Shown here piece after piece: positions 22,310 to 31,919 of a stretch of 64,000 bases of DNA. The DNA is from Crossaster papposus (taxonomy: Eukaryota; Echinodermata; Asteroidea; Velatida; Solasteridae): the NCBI GenBank assembly GCA_037893245.1, contig JBAIAA010000414.1, positions 1,836,001 through 1,900,000 on the forward strand, given 5' to 3'. Each line of letters opens with the position of its first letter. Position 1 is the first letter of the stretch. A program made the translations under genes and the position numbers. A model generated the notes under the pieces. The model was not told the origin of the DNA, did not search any database, and saw only the letters and a program-made list of their open reading frames with translations.

Positions 22310-23640
22310 AATACAGGTTTTCCCGGCGAATTTCAACACAAATTAATTCAACTTCATCAAAATGCATTCAAATTCACGCCCTTCCTTCTAATCCGATCAA
22401 ACTAGGGTTTCTTTTTAGCTATAATATTGCATTCAATTTCGTGTTTGTCTACATGATTTCGTTCTTTTTAGTTAGTTTTAGTCATTCTAATTCATTAATA
22501 GGCATTCAAGATTACATTATCATCATTCTACAGTTGAATTTCTACTACCTATCTACATTAATGAAATCACGTTAAGACTCATCGAAGCGCACATGAATTT
22601 GTTGCTAGTTTTTGTTTTCTTTTTTGTTTATGGGCAAATAATTTCATTTTTTTTGCGTTTAAATTAAACATGAGTTGTGGTTTGTTTATTCGAGGAATTT
22701 GTATGGCAATAATTATACTGGCACTTGAGTTTGTCTTGTTAGATGCGTTTTCGTGTTGTTTGCATTTCCTTTACGTCATGTGTTTTGTTTTAATTGCAAT
22801 CATTGTTCCTTTGTGCTATGTTACCCCATGATTAAAATTAAAGCCTTCACCCCGTATCTAGAAGAATGTTAGGTAAAATTAGAAAAGTTATGGTGATAAG
22901 TTTGAAATAAAACCAAAATCGTTCGCTACAGCCTTGTAATCGTTTACACTGGTCTTTATATTTTCTTCTTTATTTCTGCTAATGTTCGAACCATGTCAAA
23001 ATAAAAACCAAACAAAATAATGTGTGAAACAAAAGCGTACAATTATCAGGAGGTCGTTTAAAATTAACCAAAACAAAATGTTGTTCTTTTCATGTATATT
23101 ATTTTCACAGGCCTATTTTTTGTTTTATATGTATATTTCTTCTAATCGTTTCTTTATATCTGAAGTTTATTTAATCTTCAAGGTTTACTGACGTGCTAGG
23201 TATCTCGCCAGGCACGTTTAGCTGTGGTTGTACAATTTTACACACAGTTATTTGGCCGACATTCAGTTATACATGACTACGGGCAGCCACCTTTTTGTTC
23301 AAATTTGAAAACACAGAATTAGTGTGAAAATTAATTCTCCTCAAAATATCTGCCTTTATTTATAGGCACATTCGTATACGAAATAAAAGAGCACATACCA
23401 TAAAAACGAATTTGAATGCGAACATTTGAAACATGTTTGCCAATTATTGCTGGCCTTTACGAAAGTGAATGATCTTTGAAACCTCATGAATTTGAATGAT
23501 CTTATTTGGCTAATGAATGCAAACTGAAGCTGAAATGGACTTACTCCTTTGGACTTTTGAACGCTGATGCAATGGATCATTCGTTTTTAAATGAAATTGA
23601 ATGAGCCGGGTATTAATTTGATTGATTTTCTGTTTAAATG
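22310..23640. other. Unit A' FReD 3' flank without the FReD gene
   Basis: 22310-22560 starts ACAGGTTTTCCCGGCGAATT and aligns with 39020-39240 and 50142-50350. 23340-23640 aligns with the right ends of the elements that abut FReD-A, B and C (GAATTTGAATG words, TTGAATGATCTTATTTGGC). Homology stops at about 23640, where a FReD stop codon would be expected about 60 bp further on. Unrelated sequence follows, so the gene itself is missing. Confidence 0.65.
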
Positions 23641-24063
23641 TAAGTCACGGTTTGTTCGTTCATCTCTTTGGTGGTAACACACGGTTAACCTTGATATTTT
23701 ACAGAGTTTAATACTTGTTTGAGTTTGCATTCTCCCTTTGAGAAAAACTGCAAACATGCAGCATAGACAGACCTTCAAAGGGCTTGTTGGGTGCCGACTA
23801 AAGCTCAGTTTTCCCTAAATCTAAATGCAATGAGGTCAGCGAACACGTCGCCAGCATCCTCCAGCTACTAGTCGCCGAGGCTTCATCGACAACTATAAAC
23901 CGCCTGTATCGGATGATTGCGCGTCAATTGTTCAGTCGCACAACCAACTATAAACCAGGCTTTACGATACTGGACAGATTTGGCTCGGGTAGGCAGAGCG
24001 AGGACTGTCTAGTATAGAATAGAGACACCGTCGGCAAGTCCGCTGGAAAGCTATCAAGAGTTT
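23641..24063. other. Unclassified stretch with a 60-codon open frame
   Basis: The plus frame from about 23827 to 24018 is open and reads sensibly (VSEHVASILQLL ... RLYRMIARQLFS) but I recognise no domain. 24000-24060 and 24210-24280 share ACACCGTCGGCAAG and CGCTGGAAAGC as direct repeats around the minisatellite. Confidence 0.3.
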
Positions 24064-24201
24064 GCTTTAGCTGTGGCGCTTTTACTTTCGCCGTGGCGCT
24101 TACGCTTTTGCTGTGACCTTTTTGCTTTTGCCATGACATTTTTGCTTTAGCCGTGACCTTTTTGCTTTTGCCGCGGCGCTTTTGCTTTTGCCGTGAAAGT
24201 T
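24064..24201. repeat. Minisatellite, ~21-bp unit
   Basis: About six degenerate copies of GACCTTTTTGCTTTTGCCGTG. The minus strand reads as Lys/Ala-rich heptads, but the reading frame is a by-product of the repeat length. Confidence 0.75.
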
Positions 24202-24346
24202 GTCGGTCACAGTAGAGAACGGTATAGTATAAAATTGAAACACCGTCGGCAAGGTCCGCTGGAAAGCCATCAAGAGTTGGCGCCAACCGTTTGAGAGTTA
24301 CCGGTCAAAGCGTACAGAAATATTCAGGGAAGGCACGTGATTTTCA

Positions 24347-24565
24347 TTTTCTTCCTCCATGCTTACGTCAGAAAATGTATTTCTTTTCTAATTCTCCTTT
24401 ATCAATAAAAGGTGAATTACGCTGTAATGAAACGCAAAACACGTTATTTCATGGTGTACAGCTGGTGTGGTCGTGAGTAAACCTTGCTGTAATTTATTTT
24501 TCATTTCTCAATTTTTCGTTTTACAATTCGGAACTTACAACTCATTTTGATAACATAAGTTAATC
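24347..24565. repeat. ~220-bp direct repeat left of the LINE
   Basis: Matches 28607-28845 (CTTCCTCCATGCTTACGTCA, CACGTTATTTCATGGTGTAC, then ACAACTCATTT and AACTTGAT-like words). The first ~135 bp are nearly identical. The two copies bracket the LINE. Confidence 0.8.
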
Positions 24566-24711
24566 AAAGAATATTATAATAATAATAATAATAAGATTTG
24601 TAATGCGCACATATCCACCCTGCTGGGTGTTCAAGGCGCAGAGACCCTAAAAAACAAACAAAGTAATATTTAACTTGAAAGAAACAATAACAAATGAGAG
24701 GAACAAATAAA

Positions 24712-27700
24712 TTAGTTCTTGAAAACCTGAGACATGAGATAAGTTTTGAGAAGTGATTTGAATTTTGTTGTACACAGACAAGATCTAAGATTAAGCGGTA
24801 AAGAGTTCCAGATGTGTGGTGCAGCTGCAGAAAAACGTCTGTCGCCCCACGAGTGTCGTGACTTGGATTCCTTGAGGAGAAGCATGTTGCTGGATCGTAG
24901 GTTCCTTGATGGAGTGTAAACTTGAAGAAGTTCTGAGATGTAATGGGGAGCCTTGCCATTGAGTGCTTTGTGGACAATTAGCATAAGCTTGAAGATTATT
25001 CGTTGAGAGACAGGGAGCCAATGAAGTTGTTCCAGGATGGGGGTGATGGAACAGGATTTTTTAGAGAGTGTAACCATGCGGGCTGCGGTGTTTTGGAGGC
25101 GTTGGAGACGAGCAATCTGGTTATGCGGAAGACCATAGAAAAGGGCATTGCCGTTGTCAAGGCGAGAAGTGACAAATGCATGAATTACTTTTTCTGTAGC
25201 GCTCTTGTCCAAAAACTTGCGTATTTTACCGATGTTCCTGATGTGAAATGTTGAGAGACGAATGACGTTGTTGATGTGTGGTTGAAGTGTCATTGACGAA
25301 TCAAAAATAACACCCAAGTTCCGAGCCTGCAACGAGGGAGCTATCTGAGCATCACCGATGGAAATGTATGGCACTGAAACTTTTGATAATTGTTGACGTG
25401 ATCCAAATAAAAGGAACTCTGTCTTGTCGTCATTTAACTTCAGGAAGTTCTGTTGCGTCCAGTGGCGAATCTCTTGGATACATTTCTCAAGTCTTTCAAT
25501 GGAGGCATTGGCATGTTCTTGAGAAGATTTAAACGTGATGTATAGCTGAGTGTCGTCCGCATAGACATGGTAATTCAGGTTAAATTTTAAAATGATGTCA
25601 CGAATTGGCAAAGTGTACAGCGTAAACCACTGTGGGCCCAGTACTGACCCCTGTGGCACAGAGTAGTTCAAGACAACCGGGTCTGATATTGCAGTGCCGA
25701 TACACACGTGCTGAGTTCGATTGGAGAGATAAGAATTGCACCATGCTAGGGCTGTGTCCTGTATGCCGAGGTAATTCTGAAGCCGGGAGAGGAGGATGTT
25801 GTGGTCAACAGTGTCAAAAGCGGCACTCAAGTCTAATAGGACTAGTGCTGTAAGGTTTCCATTGTCCATGGCTGAAAGAATATCGTTGTTCACACGGACT
25901 AGTGCAACTTCCGTCCCATGGAAAGGCTTGTATGCCGACTGGAACGTGTCGGACAGGTTGAAAGCATCAATATGATCGCGAATGCGTGATGAAACTACTC
26001 GTTCAATGACTTTTCCGAGATACTTTAAGTTCGCAACTGGTCTGTAGTTTTTGAATACCTCCTTGTCCAGGTTGGGTTTCTTGATGAGCGGCCTGATGTA
26101 GGAAATCTTGAGGCTATCGGGGAAGTGACCGGAGCTGAGAGATTTGTTTACAAGTGCAGTGATGTACGGAACAAATGTATCAATGTTCTGCTTTATCATG
26201 GATGTTGATACTGGGTCCAGTTCACAGGATTTTGTAGGAGATTTCATGATAATTCTTTGAATCTCAGCAGCAGTGGTAGGCTCAAACACATAGAGTCTAC
26301 AGTCTTGGTGAAGATGTGGCGATGTCTGGCACATGTCACAAGGGGCCGATGAGAATGATGAGCGGATGTCTGAAATCTTGGTGACAAAGAACTTGGAGAA
26401 TTCATTTGCCAGATCCTGATCATTGTAGTTGGATGGAAGGACAGGGGTTCTGGGTTTCAGCAACAGTTTATCAATTATCTTGAAGAGCTTCTTTTGATCT
26501 CCTGAGGATTCATGAACTTGGGATGTGAAGTGGGTAATCTTCACCTGGTTGATCAATTTCCTAACCACATTACATTGGTTGCGATATTCTCGTCGGTGTG
26601 ATTCAAGTTTTCCGTTTTCCCGCCATTTTCGCTCAAGTTGACGACGAATCTTTCTTGCAGCTCTAATGTCATCATTGAACCAAGGAAATTCAGTTCGGAC
26701 CTTGACAGATCTTGTTTTCAAAGGTGCGTGTAAATCCAAGATGTCACGGACAGTACTTTCGTATTGGCTGACATATACATTCAAGTCGTCATGATCGAGG
26801 TTTAATTTTTCCAAATGAGTTCCTATATCCCGGAACACTTCAGGAAGATCTACGTTTTTCCACTGTCGGGTCTTTACAGTGATGGTTGGGATGTTGGGCT
26901 TGCACAGGCTCAAATTACACATAACTGCATAATGGTCTGATAATCCAGGTAGAATCGTAATGTTAGAGACAGCAGGTGGGGTGATATCACGAGTTATTAC
27001 AAGGTCCAGACAATGACCGAGACGATGAGTCGGCTCCGTGACATGCTGGATAAGGCCATAAGCCGATAGCAAATGCTTGAATTGGTTTGCATTGGTGTTA
27101 TAGATGTCATCAACATGAATGTTGAAGTCACCGGTGATGATGATGTCAGATGGGTGTAGGAGATATTCCAAAATCAAATTCTCAAATTCTTGAAGAAAAC
27201 TTGAAAAAGTCACATGATGGCCGTTGGCATCTCTTTCGGGTCTGTATAAAACGACGAGGCGAACAGATTTTGAGTTTCCTGTTATTTCAGCATGAAGAGA
27301 TTCGAAGGTTGTGTAATGGATGTTATTATCTTTCACAGAGACACATAAACTGGATCTGTAAAGTATTGCAACTCCCCCTCCAGTCTTGTGAGGTCTAGGA
27401 ATTTGATGAAAATAGTAGCCAGCAGGGGTACACTGACGACATGTTAGGTCATCACCTGGTCTCAGCCATGTTTCAGACACAGCAACAAGGTCTAGATTTT
27501 TCTGCAGAACAAAATCCACGAAGTCTTCAGACTTGTTACAGATGGACTGTGTATTTAAAACACAAAAGCTGAGTTGGGATTTGGCGTGAGTCACTGGTGC
27601 TGGAACAGATGGGTGTGTGGGTTCAGGCTGTAGTGATTGGTGAACTGTTCTACGGCGACCCGCTTTTTTACCACGATGTGTAGGTTGGTAAATACAGTTG

Positions 27701-28104
27701 GGATTTACAAAAAGTCCGAGATTCTGTAACTCAATAGGGCATGAAGGTAAAGTTGTAGCACGTGTAGATGGGGCATAACGCAGACTAAGAAGCTTGTTAC
27801 GGGAGTAGGAAATTGAAGATTTCAGACTGGTTTCCGAGTTCGAATTATTTTCAGCATCAGGACCGGGATTTAGAGCAATGTCACCAAAGATCACAATTTC
27901 CAAGTGAAAACTAGCTGGTGAGTTGTCATAGTACGGAACAGGGCATTTAAGGTATCTTCGATGTTGGATGGATTTTAATGTCTTTGGCATAGTGCATGCA
28001 CTGTACACAGTTGATGTTGATTGCTGAAAGCTGACCACAGATGAGTCATTGGAGCACAGTGGTCCAGCAAGCAGGGAGAGAATAAACAGGAAGCTGACCT
28101 CCAT
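24712..28104 (-). CDS. LINE ORF: apurinic endonuclease + reverse transcriptase
   Basis: From the first in-frame ATG the protein is 1130 residues. The frame is open 50 codons further upstream to a GTG (28254), but without ATG. Residues 1-20 (MEVSFLFILSLLAGPLCSND) look like a signal peptide. A 2A-like motif GDIALNPGP lies at 74-82. The APE-type endonuclease spans ~178-400, with LNTQSICNK, SETWL, GDFNIH and SDH. The reverse transcriptase spans ~660-910, with KNYRPVANL, LLDLSAAFDTVDH, SVPQGSVLGP and the catalytic YADD at 848-851, followed by a thumb region and the conserved C-terminal tail. All key motifs are present. This matches the CR1/L2 family. The protein would copy its own RNA at a nicked target site in the nucleus. 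Confidence 0.88.
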   Translation of the reverse strand: MEVSFLFILSLLAGPLCSNDSSVVSFQQSTSTVYSACTMPKTLKSIQHRRYLKCPVPYYDNSPASFHLEIVIFGDIALNPGPDAENNSNSETSLKSSISYSRNKLLSLRYAPSTRATTLPSCPIELQNLGLFVNPNCIYQPTHRGKKAGRRRTVHQSLQPEPTHPSVPAPVTHAKSQLSFCVLNTQSICNKSEDFVDFVLQKNLDLVAVSETWLRPGDDLTCRQCTPAGYYFHQIPRPHKTGGGVAILYRSSLCVSVKDNNIHYTTFESLHAEITGNSKSVRLVVLYRPERDANGHHVTFSSFLQEFENLILEYLLHPSDIIITGDFNIHVDDIYNTNANQFKHLLSAYGLIQHVTEPTHRLGHCLDLVITRDITPPAVSNITILPGLSDHYAVMCNLSLCKPNIPTITVKTRQWKNVDLPEVFRDIGTHLEKLNLDHDDLNVYVSQYESTVRDILDLHAPLKTRSVKVRTEFPWFNDDIRAARKIRRQLERKWRENGKLESHRREYRNQCNVVRKLINQVKITHFTSQVHESSGDQKKLFKIIDKLLLKPRTPVLPSNYNDQDLANEFSKFFVTKISDIRSSFSSAPCDMCQTSPHLHQDCRLYVFEPTTAAEIQRIIMKSPTKSCELDPVSTSMIKQNIDTFVPYITALVNKSLSSGHFPDSLKISYIRPLIKKPNLDKEVFKNYRPVANLKYLGKVIERVVSSRIRDHIDAFNLSDTFQSAYKPFHGTEVALVRVNNDILSAMDNGNLTALVLLDLSAAFDTVDHNILLSRLQNYLGIQDTALAWCNSYLSNRTQHVCIGTAISDPVVLNYSVPQGSVLGPQWFTLYTLPIRDIILKFNLNYHVYADDTQLYITFKSSQEHANASIERLEKCIQEIRHWTQQNFLKLNDDKTEFLLFGSRQQLSKVSVPYISIGDAQIAPSLQARNLGVIFDSSMTLQPHINNVIRLSTFHIRNIGKIRKFLDKSATEKVIHAFVTSRLDNGNALFYGLPHNQIARLQRLQNTAARMVTLSKKSCSITPILEQLHWLPVSQRIIFKLMLIVHKALNGKAPHYISELLQVYTPSRNLRSSNMLLLKESKSRHSWGDRRFSAAAPHIWNSLPLNLRSCLCTTKFKSLLKTYLMSQVFKN
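27859..27885 (-). other. 2A-like ribosome-skipping motif in the LINE ORF
   Basis: GDIALNPGP fits the D-(V/I)-E-x-N-P-G-P 2A pattern except that the Glu is Ala. Skipping would occur between Gly and the last Pro. 2A-like peptides are known in sea urchin non-LTR retrotransposons. Activity with Ala in place of Glu is uncertain. Confidence 0.6.
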
Positions 28105-28450
28105 TGTCCACAGCTGGGCATAATAAACAGTGTTATGTAATGGAGGTGATGGCTGACCGCACAGCAATGCAACCACCAATGTGTGTGTTAGCTCTGTACA
28201 GCAAATTTCTCGATGTGACACAGCAAAAATCCAACAGAAAATCACCAATTTCACATCATATCATAACTGTTATCATACTGTAAATAACATGGGATCTTCG
28301 ATTCGGTGTCGGGCGCCTACGGTGGCCACGAAAAACCCCGCGTGGGGGAAACGTGGGTGCATCCAGGACGCCCGGCGAGAGTGCACTCCCCCGGGACCGA
28401 GTCGAAGAGCGCAACGTTAAACCAGGGAATTGGGAATTGGGCGGGACTAG

Positions 28451-28605
28451 TGTGCAACAAGGTTGACTGCTTGACCGAGAGTGAGCTAACAAAGCCCATA
28501 CTTGGCTTTATATACACCACGCCGTTGTGCAACTGGACAATAGAGCATTGTCCTGAATGGTACAATGCACAAACAGATGTCATGCGAATACGAAAAGAAA
28601 TATCA
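28451..28605 (-). repeat. 155-bp LTR, 3' copy of a small LTR retroelement
   Basis: Differs from 29686-29840 by about one base. On the minus strand it starts TGATATTTC and ends TTGCACA, the usual TG...CA ends, and contains GTGTATATAAAGCC, a good TATA box. Confidence 0.75.
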
Positions 28606-28606
28606 C

Positions 28607-28845
28607 TTTCTTCCTCCATGCTTACGTCAGAAAATGTATTTCTTTTCTAATTCTCCTTTATCAATAAAAGGTGAATTACGCTGTAATGAAACGCAAAACA
28701 CGTTATTTCATGGTGTACAGCTGGTGTGGTCGTGAGTAAACCTGAGAACGCAAAAGAAAGCGAAATGGGTGGTTAAGATCGTAAAGCCGAAAATTAGCTA
28801 AGTGGTAAAATAATTACAACTCATTTGATCGAAGTAATATAACTT
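28607..28845. repeat. ~220-bp direct repeat right of the LINE
   Basis: Copy of 24347-24565. Here it forms the internal region directly next to the 3' LTR of the small retroelement. Confidence 0.8.
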
Positions 28846-28904
28846 GATATAAATGTCGTAAAATAGAGTGCCGTTTAGAGCAGCAAATTTATTGCAATTT
28901 GTAA

Positions 28905-29075
28905 ATCGCAAATCGGTTACCGATCTGAGCCGCAAATCGGCTGGTCATAATAAGGCCGCAAATCGGCTGGTCACTGGAGCCGCAAATCGGTCATATTGGG
29001 CCGCAAATCGGCTGGTCATATGGGGCCGCAAATCGGCTGGTTATATAGGGCCGCAAATCGGCCCGCAAGTCGATT
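28905..29075 (+). repeat. Minisatellite, GCCGCAAATCGGCTGGTCAT units
   Basis: Six to seven imperfect copies with period ~20-29 bp between the LTR element's internal repeat and its gag-like ORF. They vary in the spacer after GGTCAT. Confidence 0.8.
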
Positions 29076-29177
29076 GTCCGATTTGAACAATTTGCCAAGA
29101 AATGATCGCTATCTAGGAAAATGGAAAGAATATCGTTGCGTTGTTCGTATATTTACATGCGTAGTAATCAATCAAAT

Positions 29178-29639
29178 TTAAGATTGAATACAATCTCTGC
29201 AATAGTCGAGATTGGATGAGCAAAAACCTTTGTTCGATGCTCTGAGAGGAACAGTGTGGTCTATTCTTAACGCCAAAAGACAAAAAATTTGGTGTTGCGT
29301 TAAACGATGAATGCGGGGCAAGGGGAGATGGAGTATCAGCTTCTGGCGATCCTTAAGAGCTGCAACTGCCTCTTGAAGATTTATCTTGGACTGGTCGATG
29401 TCAAGAGTTTCAATGTTCTGAAGTGCAGACTCTATGAAAGACAATACCTTCTCAGAATGGTTGAATTGCTGTTGATTCCCTTCTCTTTTAAAAGTAGGGA
29501 CATCTGCAGTGAGTCGTTGTTTTTTGCAGGCAGTCTCAACTCGCGAGTCCAAGGTGTGAGTGAGTGCCTGAATGGCACGCAAGATTTCCTGGTTTCCTTC
29601 CGCCTGCTGTGAAAGCATAGGGATTTCTTCGTGCGACAT
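29178..29639 (-). CDS. Truncated gag-like protein of the small LTR element
   Basis: 153 residues from an ATG 47 bp inside the 5' LTR. Residues 1-50 are Gln/Glu-rich. Then comes FKREGNQQQFNHSEKV, a helical SFIESAL region and AVAALKDRQKLIL, after which the frame runs into unrelated residues. The family continues in the pseudogene at 17541-17891 with LPDRS and an acidic-basic tail, so this copy is 3'-truncated or frameshifted. This gag-like domain is widespread in marine invertebrate retroelements. Whether the parent is Gypsy-, Ngaro- or DIRS-like is not decidable here because pol is absent. Function inferred: nucleocapsid/particle protein. Confidence 0.5.
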   Translation of the reverse strand: MSHEEIPMLSQQAEGNQEILRAIQALTHTLDSRVETACKKQRLTADVPTFKREGNQQQFNHSEKVLSFIESALQNIETLDIDQSKINLQEAVAALKDRQKLILHLPLPRIHRLTQHQIFCLLALRIDHTVPLRASNKGFCSSNLDYCRDCIQS

Positions 29640-29685
29640 GTTTAGTAGTACATGGGAAGGTTACACAGTGGATGAACAAAACTAG

Positions 29686-29840
29686 TGTGCAACAAGGTTG
29701 ACTGCTTGACCGAGAGTGAGCTAACAAAGCCCATACTTGGCTTTATATACACCACGCCGTTGTGCAACTGGACAATAGAGCATTGTCCTGAATGGTACAA
29801 TGCACAAACAGATGTCTTGCGAATACGAAAAGAAATATCA
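29686..29840 (-). repeat. 155-bp LTR, 5' copy with TATA box
   Basis: Same sequence as 28451-28605. TATATAAA on the minus strand would place transcription start inside the LTR, upstream of the gag-like ORF. A fragment of this LTR end (GAATACGAAAAGAAATATCA) also occurs at about 43470-43490. Confidence 0.75.
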
Positions 29841-30864
29841 CTTCTCATGAATCTGCTGTGTTAACCACTCTTGTATGGAACACCAAAGCTGTCTTCAATA
29901 GTTCATATCACTATATTTGTCATTCCATCATTTATTTGCCTCTAATTCCTCATTCCTTCTGCAAATTCCTATTTCATTTCTGTACAATTCACCATGCTTT
30001 ATATCGGGGTTTCTTTTAATTGTATAGGTTTGTGAACAAATTTAAATCAACTGCAGCCCCGGTTTCAACAAAAACCAAGTTTTAGCTAATGTATATTGTT
30101 TGTGACTAGTGGTAAGCTGGTACTTGCATGAAAAGCACATGGACTTTGAGCTGGTAACCTATTTTCACTAAGAAAGACATTTTGTGCTAAGCAAATTGTT
30201 GATCGTGCAAATTGGCCCTGGTCAGGAATGGTCAAAATTGTTTGTCTCACCCAATTCATACTTGATGCCGATGTGTGTGCTGTTGATAGACAGACTGAGA
30301 ATAGCGTCTTGCAGGACCCAAACGGAAAAATCCAAGAAAACATGATATCAAGGGATGGGAAAGGAAAGAGAGGGTGGAAATATCCCCTATAGCCTGGCTT
30401 CGGTAAGTACCGACACACATGATAACAAAGAAACAGAGAAAAACTGATGTTGACATTTGTGTAAGATTAAGTCTTAGGGTTGAGGTTGTTGAAGACGACC
30501 AGAGCATACTGATCGAAACTTCGAGTTGTTCCACCACTGGTACTTTTCAAAACCTTCACAACTCAAACAGTTTCCACATTGTGTCACCACAAACCTCAAA
30601 AGAAATTACATACTGGAAGCGCCCAATTGGGCTACAAAACGCGTTTTGAAAGATTAATGAAGTTAATCGGTAAGAACCAAGTAGGATATAAACATCCATA
30701 CAACCATCCTTAACAAACTGGGCGTTTTGTGCTATTCTTGTGTAGAAAGAGTTTCAGGGTCCAATTTTGTGACACCAAATACTCGATCTGTTTGGGTATA
30801 GTCGTGATTCCAGCCGTTAAGTGTTCCCCTTTTGCGGACGTGTAAGATATTTCAGGACGTTTAA
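29841..30864. other. Non-coding, nothing recognised
   Basis: Contains a decayed MITE end of the 78-320 family near 30180-30220 and no supported gene. Minus frames at 30086-30537 have no recognisable domain. Confidence 0.4.
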
Positions 30865-31108
30865 CTATAGACGATGTACCCTCTGACGTCACATGTTTAC
30901 ATCTGTATTCAAATGTGCCTGGCAATTTTGCGCACACATCGTGTTTTGCCTAGAATTTGGTTGAGGAGTGACGCCACAGGTCAGACCATGCACCCTTGAA
31001 TTCACCTCTGATGTCGCCTCTTAACCAAATTTATGTAAAACACGATGTGTGCGCATATTGACTGGCACATTTGAATATAGATGTAAACAGAGGGCACATT
31101 GTCTATAG
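30865..31108. mobile_element. Foldback MITE (~245 bp)
   Basis: CTATAGACGATGTACCCTCTG-type left end pairs with the right end (read inward CTATAGACAATGTGCCCTCT). Pairing continues through TTTACATCT, TTCAAATGTGCC and GCGCACACATCGTGTTTT for about 100 bp per arm, with a 10-bp insertion in the left arm. Flanking TA is possible. Confidence 0.8.
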
Positions 31109-31384
31109 TATATAGGACTAGGAGGTAGCTTGTTGCCATAGAGTTATATTAAAGAAACTAAGCGCGGTCACGAAGCGCGGTTTAGTATCCATGATTTCTT
31201 CCACCTATAATGGGCTCCATGGGAAATGTGATGTGTTCGGTGCACCTTCACTTAAGGCATTCCGTATACAAGTTTCCCGTGCCCTTTCAAGCATGTCTGT
31301 TAGTATATGTTTAGCTTTTTCTGTTACATTTTACCGCTTGCCATTAACTTTCTCATAATTAATAATTCATGCCAAGTTTGTCAA

Positions 31385-31400
31385 CCCCCCCCCCCCCCCC
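31385..31400 (+). repeat. Poly-C tract (16 C)
   Basis: Sixteen consecutive C, followed by GGACGGG. Confidence 0.9.
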
Positions 31401-31653
31401 GGACGGGTTTGTATAATTGTCAATTGATTAAGTTCCATGTATTTTATTTGGCCAAGTATAATTATTGTTCTGTCGTATTCCTCTATCACTACTCCTTGGA
31501 TTTTTTGCCCACCACTACCCCAGTTCATGTTTTTCTCCTGCCCAACCCACCACGTACATCCTCCTACCCCCTGACCCCAAAACCCTCCCAACCTTCACCT
31601 TCAACCTACAACCTATCAACCCCAAAACCAGAACCACACTCTCTCCATATTCA

Positions 31654-31668
31654 CCCCCCCCCCCCCCC
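31654..31668 (+). repeat. Poly-C tract (15 C)
   Basis: Fifteen consecutive C at the end of a C-rich, G-poor stretch (31500-31670). Confidence 0.9.
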
Positions 31669-31919
31669 GTGTTGTCCTATTGTTTGTGTTGTTTTACAAT
31701 GCAATTTAATACAGTTTGTACATTTTATATCTATATACTTGTTTTATATAGAACGAGATATAGTTTGTATGTTTATCCCATTCCTGTCATTGGCGGTTCA
31801 TCCGCTGTTGGAAGTGGTTAATAAATAAATAAATAAATAAATAGATGTAAACAGAGGGCACATGGTCTATATAGGACTAGGAGGTAGCTTGTTGTCATAG
31901 AGTTATATTATAGAAACTA

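Larger units (their letters stand above)
24572..28446 (-). mobile_element. Full-length L2/CR1-clade non-LTR retrotransposon
   Basis: Minus-strand LINE. It has a possible GC-rich 5' UTR (about 28255-28446), one long ORF with endonuclease and reverse transcriptase, and a ~130-bp 3' UTR containing AACACCCAGCAGGGTGGAT. It ends in a short (ATT)n run (24572-24594), a tail typical of L2/CR1-type elements. The ORF is uninterrupted, so the copy could be recent. No simple TSD was found at the ends. Confidence 0.8.
28451..29840 (-). mobile_element. Internally deleted LTR retroelement (1.39 kb)
   Basis: Two near-identical 155-bp LTRs flank a truncated gag-like ORF, a minisatellite and the 220-bp repeat. 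No protease, RT or integrase is present. No primer-binding site starting TGG is seen just after the 5' LTR. No target duplication was found, perhaps because the LINE lies against the left end. Near-identity of the LTRs suggests recent movement or gene conversion. Confidence 0.6.
31165..31841 (+). mobile_element. 5'-truncated retroposon with (AAAT)n tail and ~80-bp target duplication
   Basis: An ~80-bp sequence (AGATGTAAACAGAGGGCACA ... TATAGGACTAGGAGGTAGCT) precedes (31076-31160) and follows (31842-31919) the insert. The insert ends in ATAAATAAATAAATAAATAA, a LINE/SINE-type tail. The first ~200 bp contain an open frame ending in VSRALSSMSVSICLAFSVTF, possibly the C-terminus of a retroelement protein, not recognised. 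Two poly-C runs lie inside. Confidence 0.6.

Noticed and set aside
28905..29075. Possible CRISPR-like array of spaced GCCGCAAATCGGCTGG repeats
   Set aside because: Spacers are short, unequal and related to the repeat, and the genome is animal. It is a minisatellite.
31307..31828. 173-codon plus frame rich in Pro
   Set aside because: It runs through two poly-C tracts and low-complexity C-rich DNA, with no domain.
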